The notes under the pieces were generated by a model. The model ran no database searches, was not told where the DNA came from, and was given only the letters and a program-made list of their open reading frames with translations. Shown one piece after another: positions 1-8,162 of a DNA stretch of 64,000 bases. The position numbers and the translations under genes were made by a program. The stretch's first letter is position 1. Each line of letters starts with the position of its first letter. This stretch comes from Heloderma charlesbogerti (taxonomy: Eukaryota; Chordata; Lepidosauria; Squamata; Helodermatidae): contig JANEZZ010001900.1 in assembly GCA_026122225.1 (NCBI GenBank), positions 806,001 through 870,000 of the forward strand, read 5' to 3'.

Positions 1-397
1 CTGCTCTTTAACGTGATAGGCTACGTAAAGATTTACATAGCCTATCACAGTAAAGTGCAGGGACGCAAATGGTGTCTGCAGACCGGCCACAGCTAGGGAT
101 GTATGAATGTTCCGCCATGGATCTCGGGGAGGCTGAATGCCAGCGCATTCAGCCCCCCGAAATCGGTGGCGGAACAGCTCCCGCCCCCCTCCAGGATGGG
201 ACTTACCTTAGGCGGATCTTCCTGGTGGCAGCGGCTCCGGTGGCAGCTCCAGTGGCGGTTCGGCAGCGGCGGCTGCGGCTGCCGGTCTTCCAACCAGCTG
301 CCGCCACCACCATTTCCAGGTAACCCCCCCCCCAAAAACGTGATAGGCTATGTAAAGATTTACGTAGCCTATCACGGCTAGATTTAAAAAAAACACT

Positions 398-774
398 GTG
401 ATAGGCTACGTAAATGTTTACGTAGCCTATCACGGCTGATTTTTTTTAAAAAAAGCACGTACGCAAATGGTGGCGCCCATGGGCACCGCCATTTGCGTTC
501 CTTATTTTGGCACATCTTAGTCTACGTAAACATTTATGTAGACTAAGACGGCGAAAATAAGGGGAACGCAAATAGCGTAGCATCTACGCTATTTGCCTTC
601 CCCTTATTTTCGCTGTCTTAGTCTACGTAAATGTTTACGTAGACTAAGACATGCCAAAATAAGGAACGCAAATGGCGGCGCCCATCGGCGCCGCCATTTG
701 CGTACGCACGTTTTTTTGTTTTTTGTTTAATCATCCGTGATAGGCTACGTAAACATTTACGTAGCCTATCACGG
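398..774. repeat. Hierarchical palindrome (palindrome built of palindromes)
   Basis: Each unit is itself a near-perfect palindrome: type B (GTGATAGGCTACGTAAA and its complement), type A (ACGCAAATGGCGGC), type C (GTCTTAGTCTACGTAAA) and the centre D (GGGGAACGCAAATAGCGTAG). The order is B-A-C-D-C-A-B, so the whole 377-bp block also reads as one large inverted repeat centred near 582-586. The reverse complement of 587-703 matches 461-580 with only a few mismatches. B and C share the core CTACGTAAA/TTTACGTAG, and A and D share ACGCAAAT. The block could extrude as one long cruciform with sub-hairpins. Confidence 0.93.
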
Positions 775-792
775 CTGACTGTAGGGACGCAA

Positions 793-999
793 ATGGCGGC
801 TATGGCTGCCGCCATTTGCGTCCCTGCTAGCCAGCGGCCGGATGTCCGGCTGCTGGCGGAGCCAGCCGGCGGCTCTGCAGAATCCCTGAGGAGCGGAGCC
901 GGCTGGCCAGGATTCCGGGGGGGAGGAATGGAGCACCTCCCCCGCCGGCCAGGATTCCGGGGGGAGGGACGGAATGCCTCCCCCCCAGCATCAGCATAA
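793..999 (+). other. Short open frame in HP-hAT G-side arm (69 codons with stop)
   Basis: This frame starts at the ATGGCGGC of a type A hairpin, reads MAAMAAAICVPASQRPDV at its N terminus and stops at a TAA 11 bp before the outward donor-like GTAAGT at 1011. The same frame and wording (ICVPASQ, PDV, LLAE, GAGW) recur in the copies at 34227 and 36634. No domain is recognised. High GC content and simple sequence can keep frames open by chance, so translation is only a possibility. Confidence 0.2.
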
Positions 1000-1197
1000 T
1001 CCGCGGAAAGGTAAGTACCTTTCGTACATCCCTAGCCACAGCTGGAAATCCGGCAGTGGCTGGCCCTGGCTGGCGGCTCCGTGGCATTGCCGCGGAGGAG
1101 AGCTGGCCAGGGAGGATTCCAGGGGGAGGACCTGATTGCCTCCCCACCCCCATGGACCCCCCAGCAGACCCAGGTAAGTGGGATTTGTACACCCCTA

Positions 1198-1312
1198 TCC
1201 CACATTCAAATAAATGATGGATCTACTGAGGTAGGCAGTGAGGGCGAATGAGGAGGTGAAGTATTGTTTGGCCAAGCTCAGACTTTGAACAGTTTCAGCC
1301 AAAAACATCTTG
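1198..1312. other. No feature recognised
   Basis: Ordinary non-coding sequence between the HP-hAT and a small MITE. Confidence 0.5.
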
Positions 1313-1403
1313 AACCTCAATCCTATACACACTTACCTGAGAGTAATCTCTATTGAACTCAATGGTGCTTACTTCTGAGAAGACATATATATAGGGTTGC
1401 ATG
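1313..1403 (-). mobile_element. Small CAATCCTAT-type MITE fragment
   Basis: A short element with the motif order CAATCCTATACACACTTAC, GAGTAA, ATTGAACTCAATGG, TTACTTCTGAG. It recurs at 32062, 39696, 45656 and 60430. Complete copies begin GCAATCCTAT and end ATAGGATTGC, so this is a small inverted-repeat element. The superfamily is not established. Confidence 0.65.
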
Positions 1404-1460
1404 GTTAGTCCATCAGCATTGTATGTTGTTTGGCTCTAGGCAGAGGCCTAGAAGCACAGA

Positions 1461-1570
1461 ACAAGACTTATTTATTTATTTATTCATTTCTATACCACCC
1501 AATAGCCGAAGCTCTCTGGGCAGTCAGTTCACAAAAATTAAAACCAAACATAATAAGGTTTCTATTGTAG
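1461..1570 (-). mobile_element. LINE (probably L2) 3' tail
   Basis: Starts with TTTATTTATTTATTCATTTC and continues TATACCACCCAATAGCCGAAG and CTCTCTGGGCAGT. The same segment occurs at 50537-50660. An antisense LINE tail with a polymeric TTTA end fits best; L2 is inferred from known squamate repeats. Confidence 0.5.
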
Positions 1571-1782
1571 TTAACTGTCCTATCAAATGGAATCACTTGC
1601 ATATGCTTTTGATCCTTTCAGATTTACAAACAAAACTTGCCCTTAAAACAAGAGACACCTGGAATCATGAGCTCTGCTTCACATTGCTAGGTATACGGAT
1701 TTTGATATGAAGGTTACAGGTTTTTTTATTCTTCCACGGCTGCTTTCACTCATAGAGAAAGATGAGGCTGACACATGACTAC

Positions 1783-2491
1783 TAGGGCTGTGCACCGCTT
1801 TGGCCCAAGGCCTGAACCCCGAGTCGAAGCAGAATGCTTCGGGTCACTTTGAGCCCCTTCCAAGGTGAAATGGAGGGGGCATGAAGTGGGCCAGAGCTGG
1901 TTGGGGGCTCTCTGAAGCACTCGGTGTGCTTCAGAGCTTCAGCACCCACAGCCCAGCCTCACTAGGTCCTTACCTGAGCCGCCGCCTCCACCTCCACCTC
2001 TCTTGCTGCTGCCATCACCATCTCTGTCCTTGCCACCGCCGTCCTTGCTGCTGCCACCTCTACCACCACCTTCTCCACTGCCGTCCTTGCTGCTGCCAAC
2101 TCCTGAGGCCTGGACACACACGCTGACTCTTCTTGCAGGGAGTTGCCATTTTTAAAATGGCAACTTCCAGGAACTTCCAAGTAGTGGTGGTGAGGACGGC
2201 GACGGAGGCAGTGGCGAGGATGGTGGCAGAGGTGGCGGTGAGGATGGAGGCAGCAGTGGCGAGGATGGTGATGGTGGCAGTGGAGGCGGCGGAGGCGGTG
2301 GAATGGCAAGGCAAGGCACAAGGATTTGCCTGGGGGCATCAAGGGGGACCCGAAGCAGGGTTTGACATCTGAATCCTGCTTCGGGTTTGGGGCCGAGTTG
2401 TGTTGGGGGCCCTCTGACTCTGCCTGAGCCTAATCAGGCCCACCTCTGAAGCAGCTTCTGAGTTGGATCAGGGGATCCCTGCACAGCCCTA
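1783..2491. mobile_element. hAT MITE, TAGGGCTGTGC family, with trinucleotide-rich arms
   Basis: A 709-bp element starting TAGGGCTGTGCACC and ending TGCACAGCCCTA, with a perfect 8-bp duplication ATGACTAC at 1775-1782 and 2492-2499. The interior holds a CCT/GCC-rich tract (about 1975-2100) and a GGC/GAG/GAT-rich tract (about 2185-2310) that are largely complementary, so the element can fold back on itself. The low-complexity frames in it are not genes. A relative lies at 43721-45001. Confidence 0.93.
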
Positions 2492-2499
2492 ATGACTAC

Positions 2500-3205
2500 T
2501 CCTAAAGCTTGGGCTTTGGTTTACTGGCAAGTAATTACCAAACATTTATTGATTTGTAAAATGAGGGCCTGTGGGGAAGCTTAATACAGGTGCCTGGGCA
2601 CATAGGCCTGTTTAGATAGGCACGTGTTTTTCCCATGTTAGTTTTAATGGGGTTCCCTAGAATAGTTGCAATTAGGCCTGTCTTTTTCTTTTCTTGTGTT
2701 GCAGAATTTTACCCTTCTTCTGGGCTCGGCTAGAGAACAGCCATCGACTTTTGTTTGAGCAGATGTTTAATACCAGAACGCCAAGGTGTGGTGCAGTCAA
2801 GAGTTGCCAGTGTGGCCCCTTGGGACTGGACCCAGAACAATAGGCAACTTTGGTATTTATGCAAACAAGTAAACAAGGCACATGATGTAAGCTTTGGTTG
2901 GCAGTGTGCAGCGCTGAGTCAGGGGGCTACAAACTTCCTTCAAAGGAAGTTTTCTTGTTTCTAGAGTCAAGGGCCCTGCTAGGCATTGTGACTCATACTG
3001 CTAGGCAGTAAGTTAATCATCCTCTAGCACTAATTCAATATCTGCCTCTAGCACTAAATCAATCACTATGTCCTACGTGACTCTCAGCTCCTCAGCAATG
3101 CATTCCCATGCTAACAATGCAAGTGGTATTTTTCCACTTCACTTGGTAGGGCTTCCGTGCCATTATGAGCTGCATTTAAAAAAGAAATTTAATTCCACTT
3201 CATGG
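2500..3205. other. No gene recognised
   Basis: Unique-looking sequence. A CCTCTAGCACTAA phrase occurs twice (about 3012 and 3045). No coding signal supported. Confidence 0.4.
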
Positions 3206-3210
3206 AGATG

Positions 3211-3456
3211 TCATGAGCTGGTTCACATGTAATGACAAGCCACCATGGGTTAATTTCCCCATGGGGCTTGTCATGGTGGTGCTGGCCATCATTAACCATG
3301 CCAACAACCCACCTTGGCTGTTTTGGCATGTCATGACAAATCCTGGCACACCCTCTGCTGTGGCTTGCACTTTAAAAATGTCAGCCAACATGCAGTGACA
3401 AGCCCCACAGGGAAATTAACCTATGGTGGCTTGTTGTTATGGGTGAATCAGCACAG
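3211..3456. mobile_element. TIR MITE, ACAAGCCACCAT type
   Basis: The left end (GCTGGTTCACATG...ACAAGCCACCATGGGTTAA) and the reverse complement of the right end (GCTGATTCACCC...ACAAGCCACCATAGGTTAA) match over about 37 bp. The interior has further ATGACAAGCC motifs in both orientations. No convincing target duplication was found, so the superfamily is open. Confidence 0.65.
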
Positions 3457-3695
3457 TGGCTAAGAGATTTCCTTATAAAACATGACATCCCTCACTGGAA
3501 TCTTGCCTCAGCCATTAGGTCACTCTAGGCAAGCCACTGTCTCTTGGTTCAGCCCCTGCACACATAATATGGGGATAATCCAACTAATTTACCTTGCAGG
3601 GTTATTATAATGGATAAAGCAAGATAATTTCGAGTGTGTACACTTCTATATAAATGCTAAGGATGATGAGGATGAGAAATGCTTTACCAGTTTTA
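3457..3695 (+). mobile_element. MIR/CORE-type tRNA SINE
   Basis: Has the order typical of MIR-like SINEs: CAGTGGCTAAGAG head, CTCAGCCATTAGGTCACTCTA, GGCAAGCCACTGTCTC, AATATGGGGATAAT, TTGCAGGGTTATTATAATGG, then TAAATGCTAAGGATGATGAGG. Diverged and without a clear target duplication. Confidence 0.65.
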
Positions 3696-3704
3696 TTCAT
3701 TCAT

Positions 3705-4773
3705 AGGAGCCCTACAGAGTGGAAACGCTGGTTGCAACTGTATAAGCCTCCCCAGGTAAACTTGTCTTACAACCCGTGGACCATTGTGCTCCTTATATTT
3801 TAACTGTAATTGCATATTGTAAATTATCTTAATTAAATCTCTGATGAGACATGTGAAGCAAAGCCTACAATTTGGTGGCAGCTTTTTTGTAACTTAGCAG
3901 CTTTACAATGTGTGTGTTTTACAAGTGCATGTACATTTGTGCTAACATGTGATAGAAGTTTGTAACTGTGTTTTGACAAGAATTAAGTATTCTACTGTCA
4001 CTCAGACCATGATAATTCTTGTACTTAATTCAAATATCCAGTGAGAAAAAAAGCAGTAGCTGAATCCAAGCTATAGCTTGGTTATATATAAGCTCAGAAC
4101 TGTCTTATATGCAATTAAAAGATGCAATTACCAGTAAAAATATAAGGAGTACAATGGTCCACAGGTTGTAAGACAAGTTTACCTGGGGAGGAATAAGCTG
4201 AAGCTGAACCCTGACGAGACCGAGGTACTTTTGGTGAGAGACCAGAGGAGGTTGGGGGATCATGCTGACTTGGTGTTGAATGGGGTACAGCTACCCTTGA
4301 AAGACCAGATCCGCAGCCTGGGGGTCATTTTAGACTCCCAGCTATCCATGGAGGCTCAGGTGTCAGCTGTGAGCCAGACAGCGCTGTGCCAACTCCATCT
4401 GATATGGTGGCTGCGCCCCTACCTTCCCAACCATCTGCTCCCATCGATAGTACATGCCTTGGTCTCCTCTCATCTAGACTACTGTAATGTTCTCTACATG
4501 GGGTTACCCTTGAAGATGGTTGGGAAGCTGAAGCTGGTGCAGAACGTGGCGGCTCACCTGCTTAAAGGCAGCTGCCAGCATGATCACATTACTCCAGTGC
4601 TGAAGGAGTTGCACTGGTTACCAGTTGTTCTCCGGGCCAAATTCAGGGTGTTGGCTTTGACCTTTAAATCCCTATATGGTTCTGGCCCAGCCTATCTCAA
4701 GGAGTGCCTCCAGCAACACCAGATGGGCTGCTCAACAAGATCAGCCTTAGATGGCCTTCTCTCTGTGAGATGA
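3705..4773 (+). pseudogene. L2 LINE reverse transcriptase C-terminal fragment, split by a TIR element
   Basis: Translation shows an L2/CR1-group RT C-terminal region: KLKLNPDETEVLLV at the start, RSLGVILDSQLS, SSHLDYCNVLYMGLPLK, then HITPVLKELHWLPV and GSGPAYL. The frame is open from 4231 to the TGA near 4771. Upstream coding (RWLQLYK at about 3715-3746) resumes at 4198 as KLKLN once the 445-bp insertion at 3747-4191 is removed. It is 5' truncated and lacks the RT core and endonuclease, so it cannot move by itself. L2 identity is by protein resemblance. Confidence 0.82.
3747..4191. mobile_element. Non-autonomous DNA transposon with about 57-bp TIRs
   Basis: Begins CCTCCCCAGGTAAACTTGTC and ends with its reverse complement. 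The two TIRs match over about 57 bp, through TGGACCATTGT and CTCCTTATATTTT, with few mismatches. It interrupts an L2 reading frame. The flanks TATAAG (3741-3746) and AATAAG (4192-4197) look like a 6-bp target duplication with one change. No transposase; superfamily not assigned. Confidence 0.85.
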
Positions 4774-5098
4774 TTTTTATTGTTGTATATTTCCTTTTAC
4801 CTTGACACGTCTATGCGTACACACAGTAAACATATGTAAGGAACAATGTTGAAGTACATTTGCAATGGATGCTTATTCTTAAATATTTTAATTGTACATA
4901 ACTTGCCACATTCTTACTACATTCTGTTGAAGCTGTAATTGCCTCACATACAATGAAAATAAGTGCTAATTAATTTTTTTTTGTCTGAGATCCCCAAAGT
5001 CTGGCATTACACCCACTCTTAATCAAGATGACAGGGTGACTGTCTTCACAGTTTGTGTTAATGGACAATACAGAAGGCTACTGAGGCAGACTTTTAGG
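4774..5098. other. No gene recognised
   Basis: AT-rich sequence downstream of the L2 fragment. Its last 8 bases (CTTTTAGG) are the left target duplication of the nested hAT that follows. Confidence 0.4.
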
Positions 5099-6252
5099 TA
5101 GGGATGTCAGAGAATTCCGCATGAATTTTAAATGGGATCGAATTCTGACATATCCGGTCCACAGAAACCTCCTCGGAACGGGGCAGCCCGGTTGACCCGG
5201 ACCAGAGCTCACAAGGACCCCTTTTATTTTTGTCCACCGAATGGCAGATTTTATGAAAATAATCATGAAAATAAATCCATAAATCAGAAATGGAAGAACA
5301 CAAATGGCTTTACCCTTTTTGCGATAATAAATAGGCATTTTCCCTGTGACCCGAGGCTTTCTTTCACTGGGGCTGAGTTGCGAAGTCCACGGAAATCCTG
5401 CATCTTTTCTAGTGATGTCAGAGAATTCTGCCACGGATCTCAGTGAGGCCAAATGCCAGTGCATTCAGCCCCCCCAAATCCGTGGGGAACGAAGCCCCCC
5501 ACCCCCCCGCCCCACGAAAGGCCCGCAAAACGGAGCACTTACCTGCTGCCATTTGCGCTGACTTGTGAATGGCGGCTGCATCTGCAGCCACCATTCGCTT
5601 CTTCATTATAGCCGTGATAGGTTACGTAAAAAATTACGTAGCCTATAGAGATGGACGAAAGGGACTTACCTTGTCCCGCAGCTTGCTTTGCGGTGGGGGG
5701 GAGGCGTTTCGGTTCTCCCCCCGAAGTTCAGGCGAGGGGGGGGAGGAGCCCCACCTTGCCCGGCCGAAATTCAGGCTGGGGGGGAGGCATCCCATCCCTC
5801 GCCAGTGAAATTCAGGCCGGGTAGGAGCGCCCCGTCTACCTGGCCGCGAAAAAAAAAGTAAAAAACACATACACACACACCCACACCCATGATAGGCTAC
5901 GTAATGATTTACGTAGCCTATCATGGCTAGATTTCCAAAGTTAGCCGTGATACGCTACGTAAATCGTCATATAGCCTATCACGGGTGACTTTGGGAAAAA
6001 AAAAAAGTGCGTACGCAAATGGCGGCTCCCAGGGGGACCACCATTTGCGTTCCTTATTTTGGCACGTCTAGTCTATGTAAAGATTTACGTAGACTATGGT
6101 GAAAATAAGGGCAACGCAAATAGCGTTCCCTTATTTTCGCCATAGTCTACGTAAATCTTTACGTAGACTAGACGTACCAAAATAAGGAACACAAATGGCG
6201 GCACCCCATGGGCGCCGCCATTTGGGTACTCGCTTTTTTTTTTTTTCCAAAG

Positions 6253-7108
6253 TAGGGATAGGGGAGAATTTCTCCCCGAAACTTTGGGGGGCCGAGTGCC
6301 AACGCATTCGGTCCTCCAAAGGTTGTTCGGGGAGAAATTCTCCACCACCACCCCGCCCCCCGCCCCCCCCGGGATGGGACTTACCTTTCACGAATGTCCC
6401 TCCTGGTGGTGGGTCCCGGCGGTGGTTCAGCAGGTCTTTGTCAGGGGTGGGGGCGGCAGCCGGTCTTTCGACCAGCTGCCGCCGCCACCATTACAAGAAA
6501 AGTAAAAAAAAAAAAAAAAACGCCCCTGTGATAGGCTACGTAATGATTAACGTAGCTTATCACGGCTAGATTTGCAAAGTCAGCCGTGATAGGCTACGTT
6601 AATCGTCACGTAGCCTATCACGGGTGACTTAAAAAAAAAAAAAAGCACGTACGGCTAATGGCGGCCCCCATAGGGAGCCGCCATTCGCGTTCCTTATTTG
6701 GTTCCTGTAATCTACGTAAAGATTTACGTAGACTACAGGGACCAAATAAGGAACACGAATGGCGGCTCCCTATGGGGGCCGCCATTTGCGTACGCACTTT
6801 TTTTTTTTTTTTTCAAAGTCACCCATGATAGGCTACGTGACAATTAATGTAGCCTATCACGGCTGACTTTGCAGATCTAGCCATGATAGGCTACATTAAT
6901 CATTACGTAGCCTATCACAGGGGTGTTTTTTTTTTCTTTTGAAGTTCGCGGCCGGGGAGACGGGGCGCTTCTCCCTGGCCTGAATTTCGGCTGGGCGAGG
7001 TGGGAAGCCTCCCCCCCCTGGCCTGAACTTCGGGGGGAGCAGCGAAGTGCCTCCCCCCCACCGCGAAGCAAGCTGCGAGACCAGGTAAGTGACTTTCGTA
7101 CACTCCTA
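6253..7108 (+). mobile_element. HP-hAT, nest level 4 (innermost, youngest)
   Basis: Starts TAGGGATAGGGGAGAATTTC and ends TTCGTACACTCCTA. The 8-bp duplication is TTCCAAAG (6245-6252) and TTTCAAAG (7109-7116), one C/T transition. Removing it rejoins a poly-T to CAAAGTCACCCGTGATAGG junction that is present uninterrupted at the same place inside this element (about 6798-6835). Its type C palindrome has CCTGTA/TACAGG arms in place of GTCTTA/TAAGAC. Outward donor-like motifs lie at 6379-6386 (minus) and 7085-7090 (plus). Confidence 0.92.
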
Positions 7109-7257
7109 TTTCAAAGTCACCCGTGATAGGCTACGTGACGATTTACGTAGCCTATCACGGCTGACTTTGGAAATCTAGCTGTGATAGGCTACGTAAATCG
7201 TTACGTAGCCTATCACGGGTGTGGGTTTTTTTTTTTTACTTTACTTTTTTTTTTGCA

Positions 7258-7363
7258 ATGGCGGCGGCAGCCGGTCAGGAGACCGGCCGCCGCCCCCATC
7301 CCCGCCGAACCGCCGCCGTACCATTGCCAGGACCCGCCGCCGAGAGGGACATTCACCGAAGGT
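7258..7363 (+). other. Open frame from ATGGCGGC to donor in E arm of level 3
   Basis: From the ATG at 7258 the frame reads MAAAAGQETGRRPHPRRT and stays open to the AAG|GTAAGT at 7359-7367. Equivalent frames exist in the E arms of the copies at 94, 34227, 36634, 41640 and 49261, but the level 4 copy has an early TGA. Alanine- and arginine-rich, with no domain. Coding is unproven. Confidence 0.2.
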
Positions 7364-8038
7364 AAGTCTCATCCCGGGGGGGGGGGCGGGGGACCGGCGG
7401 AGAATTTCCCCAACACTTTCAGGGGGCCGAATGTGTCGGTGCTTGGCCTCCCGAAGAGTCGTGGAGAAATTCTCCGCCAACCCTAGTAGCCTATCATGGC
7501 TAATGCAGGGACGCCATTTGTGTCCTTGCGGAGGCCATGATAAGCTACGTAAGTATTTACATAGCCTATCATGGCAAAAAAACCCAACAGCGGATGCAAA
7601 TGGCAGCGGCTATGGCGGCCACCATTTGCGTCCCTTTTTTTTTTGCCGTTTTAGCCTACGTAAATATTTACGTAGGCTACTACGGCAAAAAGAAAAAGGG
7701 AACACAAATGGCGTAGTGGCCGCCATTTGCGTTCCCTTTTCCCCCCCCCGCTGTAATAGCCTACATAGTATTTATGTAGCCTATCATGGCAAAATACAGG
7801 GACGCAAATGGCGGTGGCTATGGCAGCCGCCATTTGCGTCCCTGCAGGCCGCCCAGGGGCCGGATGTCTGGCTGCGGGTGGCCCCGGCCAATGGCTCTAC
7901 AGAATCTCCATGGAGTGGAGCTGGCTGGACAGAATTTTGGGGGGAGGGACGGAGCGCCTCCCACCACCACCAATGTCACCCTTCGAAAAGGTAAGTGACT
8001 TTCATATGTCCCTAATCTTTTCCATTTATTGTCTGTGG

Positions 8039-8162
8039 AGGTGAGGTGAGGACCAGTCCAGTGAGGTCCAGTCCGGTGAGGTCCAGTCCGGTGAGGTGAG
8101 GTGAGGTCAGGACAGGTGAGGTCAGGTCAGGTGATGTGAGGTCAGGTGAGGTCAGGTCAAGT
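8039..8162. repeat. GGTGA/GGTCA minisatellite
   Basis: Tandem 5-bp units GGTGA, GGTCA, GGTCC and AGTCC, grouped loosely into 10-15-bp periods. It lies in the right part of the level 1 hAT, directly after the level 2 target duplication. Confidence 0.85.

Larger units (their letters stand above)
94..1034 (+). mobile_element. HP-hAT copy nested in another HP-hAT
   Basis: A complete 941-bp element starting TAGGGATGTATGAA and ending TTCGTACATCCCTA. It is bounded by a perfect 8-bp duplication, GCCACAGC, at 86-93 and 1035-1042, which is the hAT signature. Order: E-end hairpin (about 110-172, stem GCATTCAG), GC-rich arm, palindromes at 339-376, 398-433, 461-498, 516-547, 561-603, 615-650, 666-703, 735-774 and 783-825, GC-rich arm, G end. 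Outward donor-like AAG|GTAAGT occurs on the minus strand at 201-209 and on the plus strand at 1008-1016. It is non-autonomous. Assignment to hAT rests on the 8-bp duplication and TIR style; the family itself is not one I recognise. Confidence 0.93.
1..1197 (+). mobile_element. Hairpin-rich hAT (HP-hAT), outer copy, left end outside window
   Basis: Outer HP-hAT copy split by the element at 94-1034. Its visible parts are 1-93 (a GTGATAGGCTACG palindrome and the start of a CGCAAATGG unit) and 1043-1197 (GC-rich arm ending in a G end, TTTGTACACCCCTA). Removing the inner element and one target duplication joins the flanks into continuous family sequence (CCACAGC-TGGAAATC), as also seen in the copy at 49261. 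A donor-like CAG|GTAAGT sits at 1171-1179. The left end and its target duplication lie outside the window. No transposase is encoded. Confidence 0.8.
5646..7485 (-). mobile_element. HP-hAT, nest level 3, inserted inside a palindrome
   Basis: Starts with a G end (TAGAGATGGACGAAAGG) and ends with an E end (GGAGAAATTCTCCGCCAACCCTA). A perfect 8-bp duplication GTAGCCTA lies at 5638-5645 and 7486-7493. The target is the right arm of a type B palindrome of level 2. Level 4 is inside it; without that, about 976 bp remain. Donor-like motifs face outward at 5664-5671 (minus) and 7362-7367 (plus). Confidence 0.93.
5410..8014 (+). mobile_element. HP-hAT, nest level 2
   Basis: Starts TAGTGATGTCAGAGAATTC and ends TTCATATGTCCCTA, with a perfect 8-bp duplication ATCTTTTC at 5402-5409 and 8015-8022. 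Removing level 3 leaves about 757 bp with the normal layout: E end, outward donor-like GTAAGT (minus, 5537-5544), palindromes, GC-rich G arm, donor-like GTAAGT (7991-7996). Excising level 3 restores an intact type B palindrome, which confirms the boundaries independently. Confidence 0.93.

Noticed and set aside
339..825. CRISPR-like regularly spaced palindromic repeats
   Set aside because: Units are of four different classes with arms mirrored around a centre, spacers are conserved between copies, and the context is a vertebrate transposon.
1..1034. Host CpG-island promoter
   Set aside because: The CpG-rich sequence is fully explained by HP-hAT copies that recur elsewhere with target duplications; no host first exon is visible. 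Promoter activity of the element itself is left as a hypothesis.
2060..2372. Gly/His-rich open frames on both strands
   Set aside because: They are the CCT/GCC and GGC/GAG tracts of a hAT MITE with perfect target duplications; open frames follow from the triplet repeats.
7221..7994. A 257-codon plus-strand open frame
   Set aside because: It crosses the level 3 transposon end, a target duplication and several palindromes, so it cannot be one ancestral gene.
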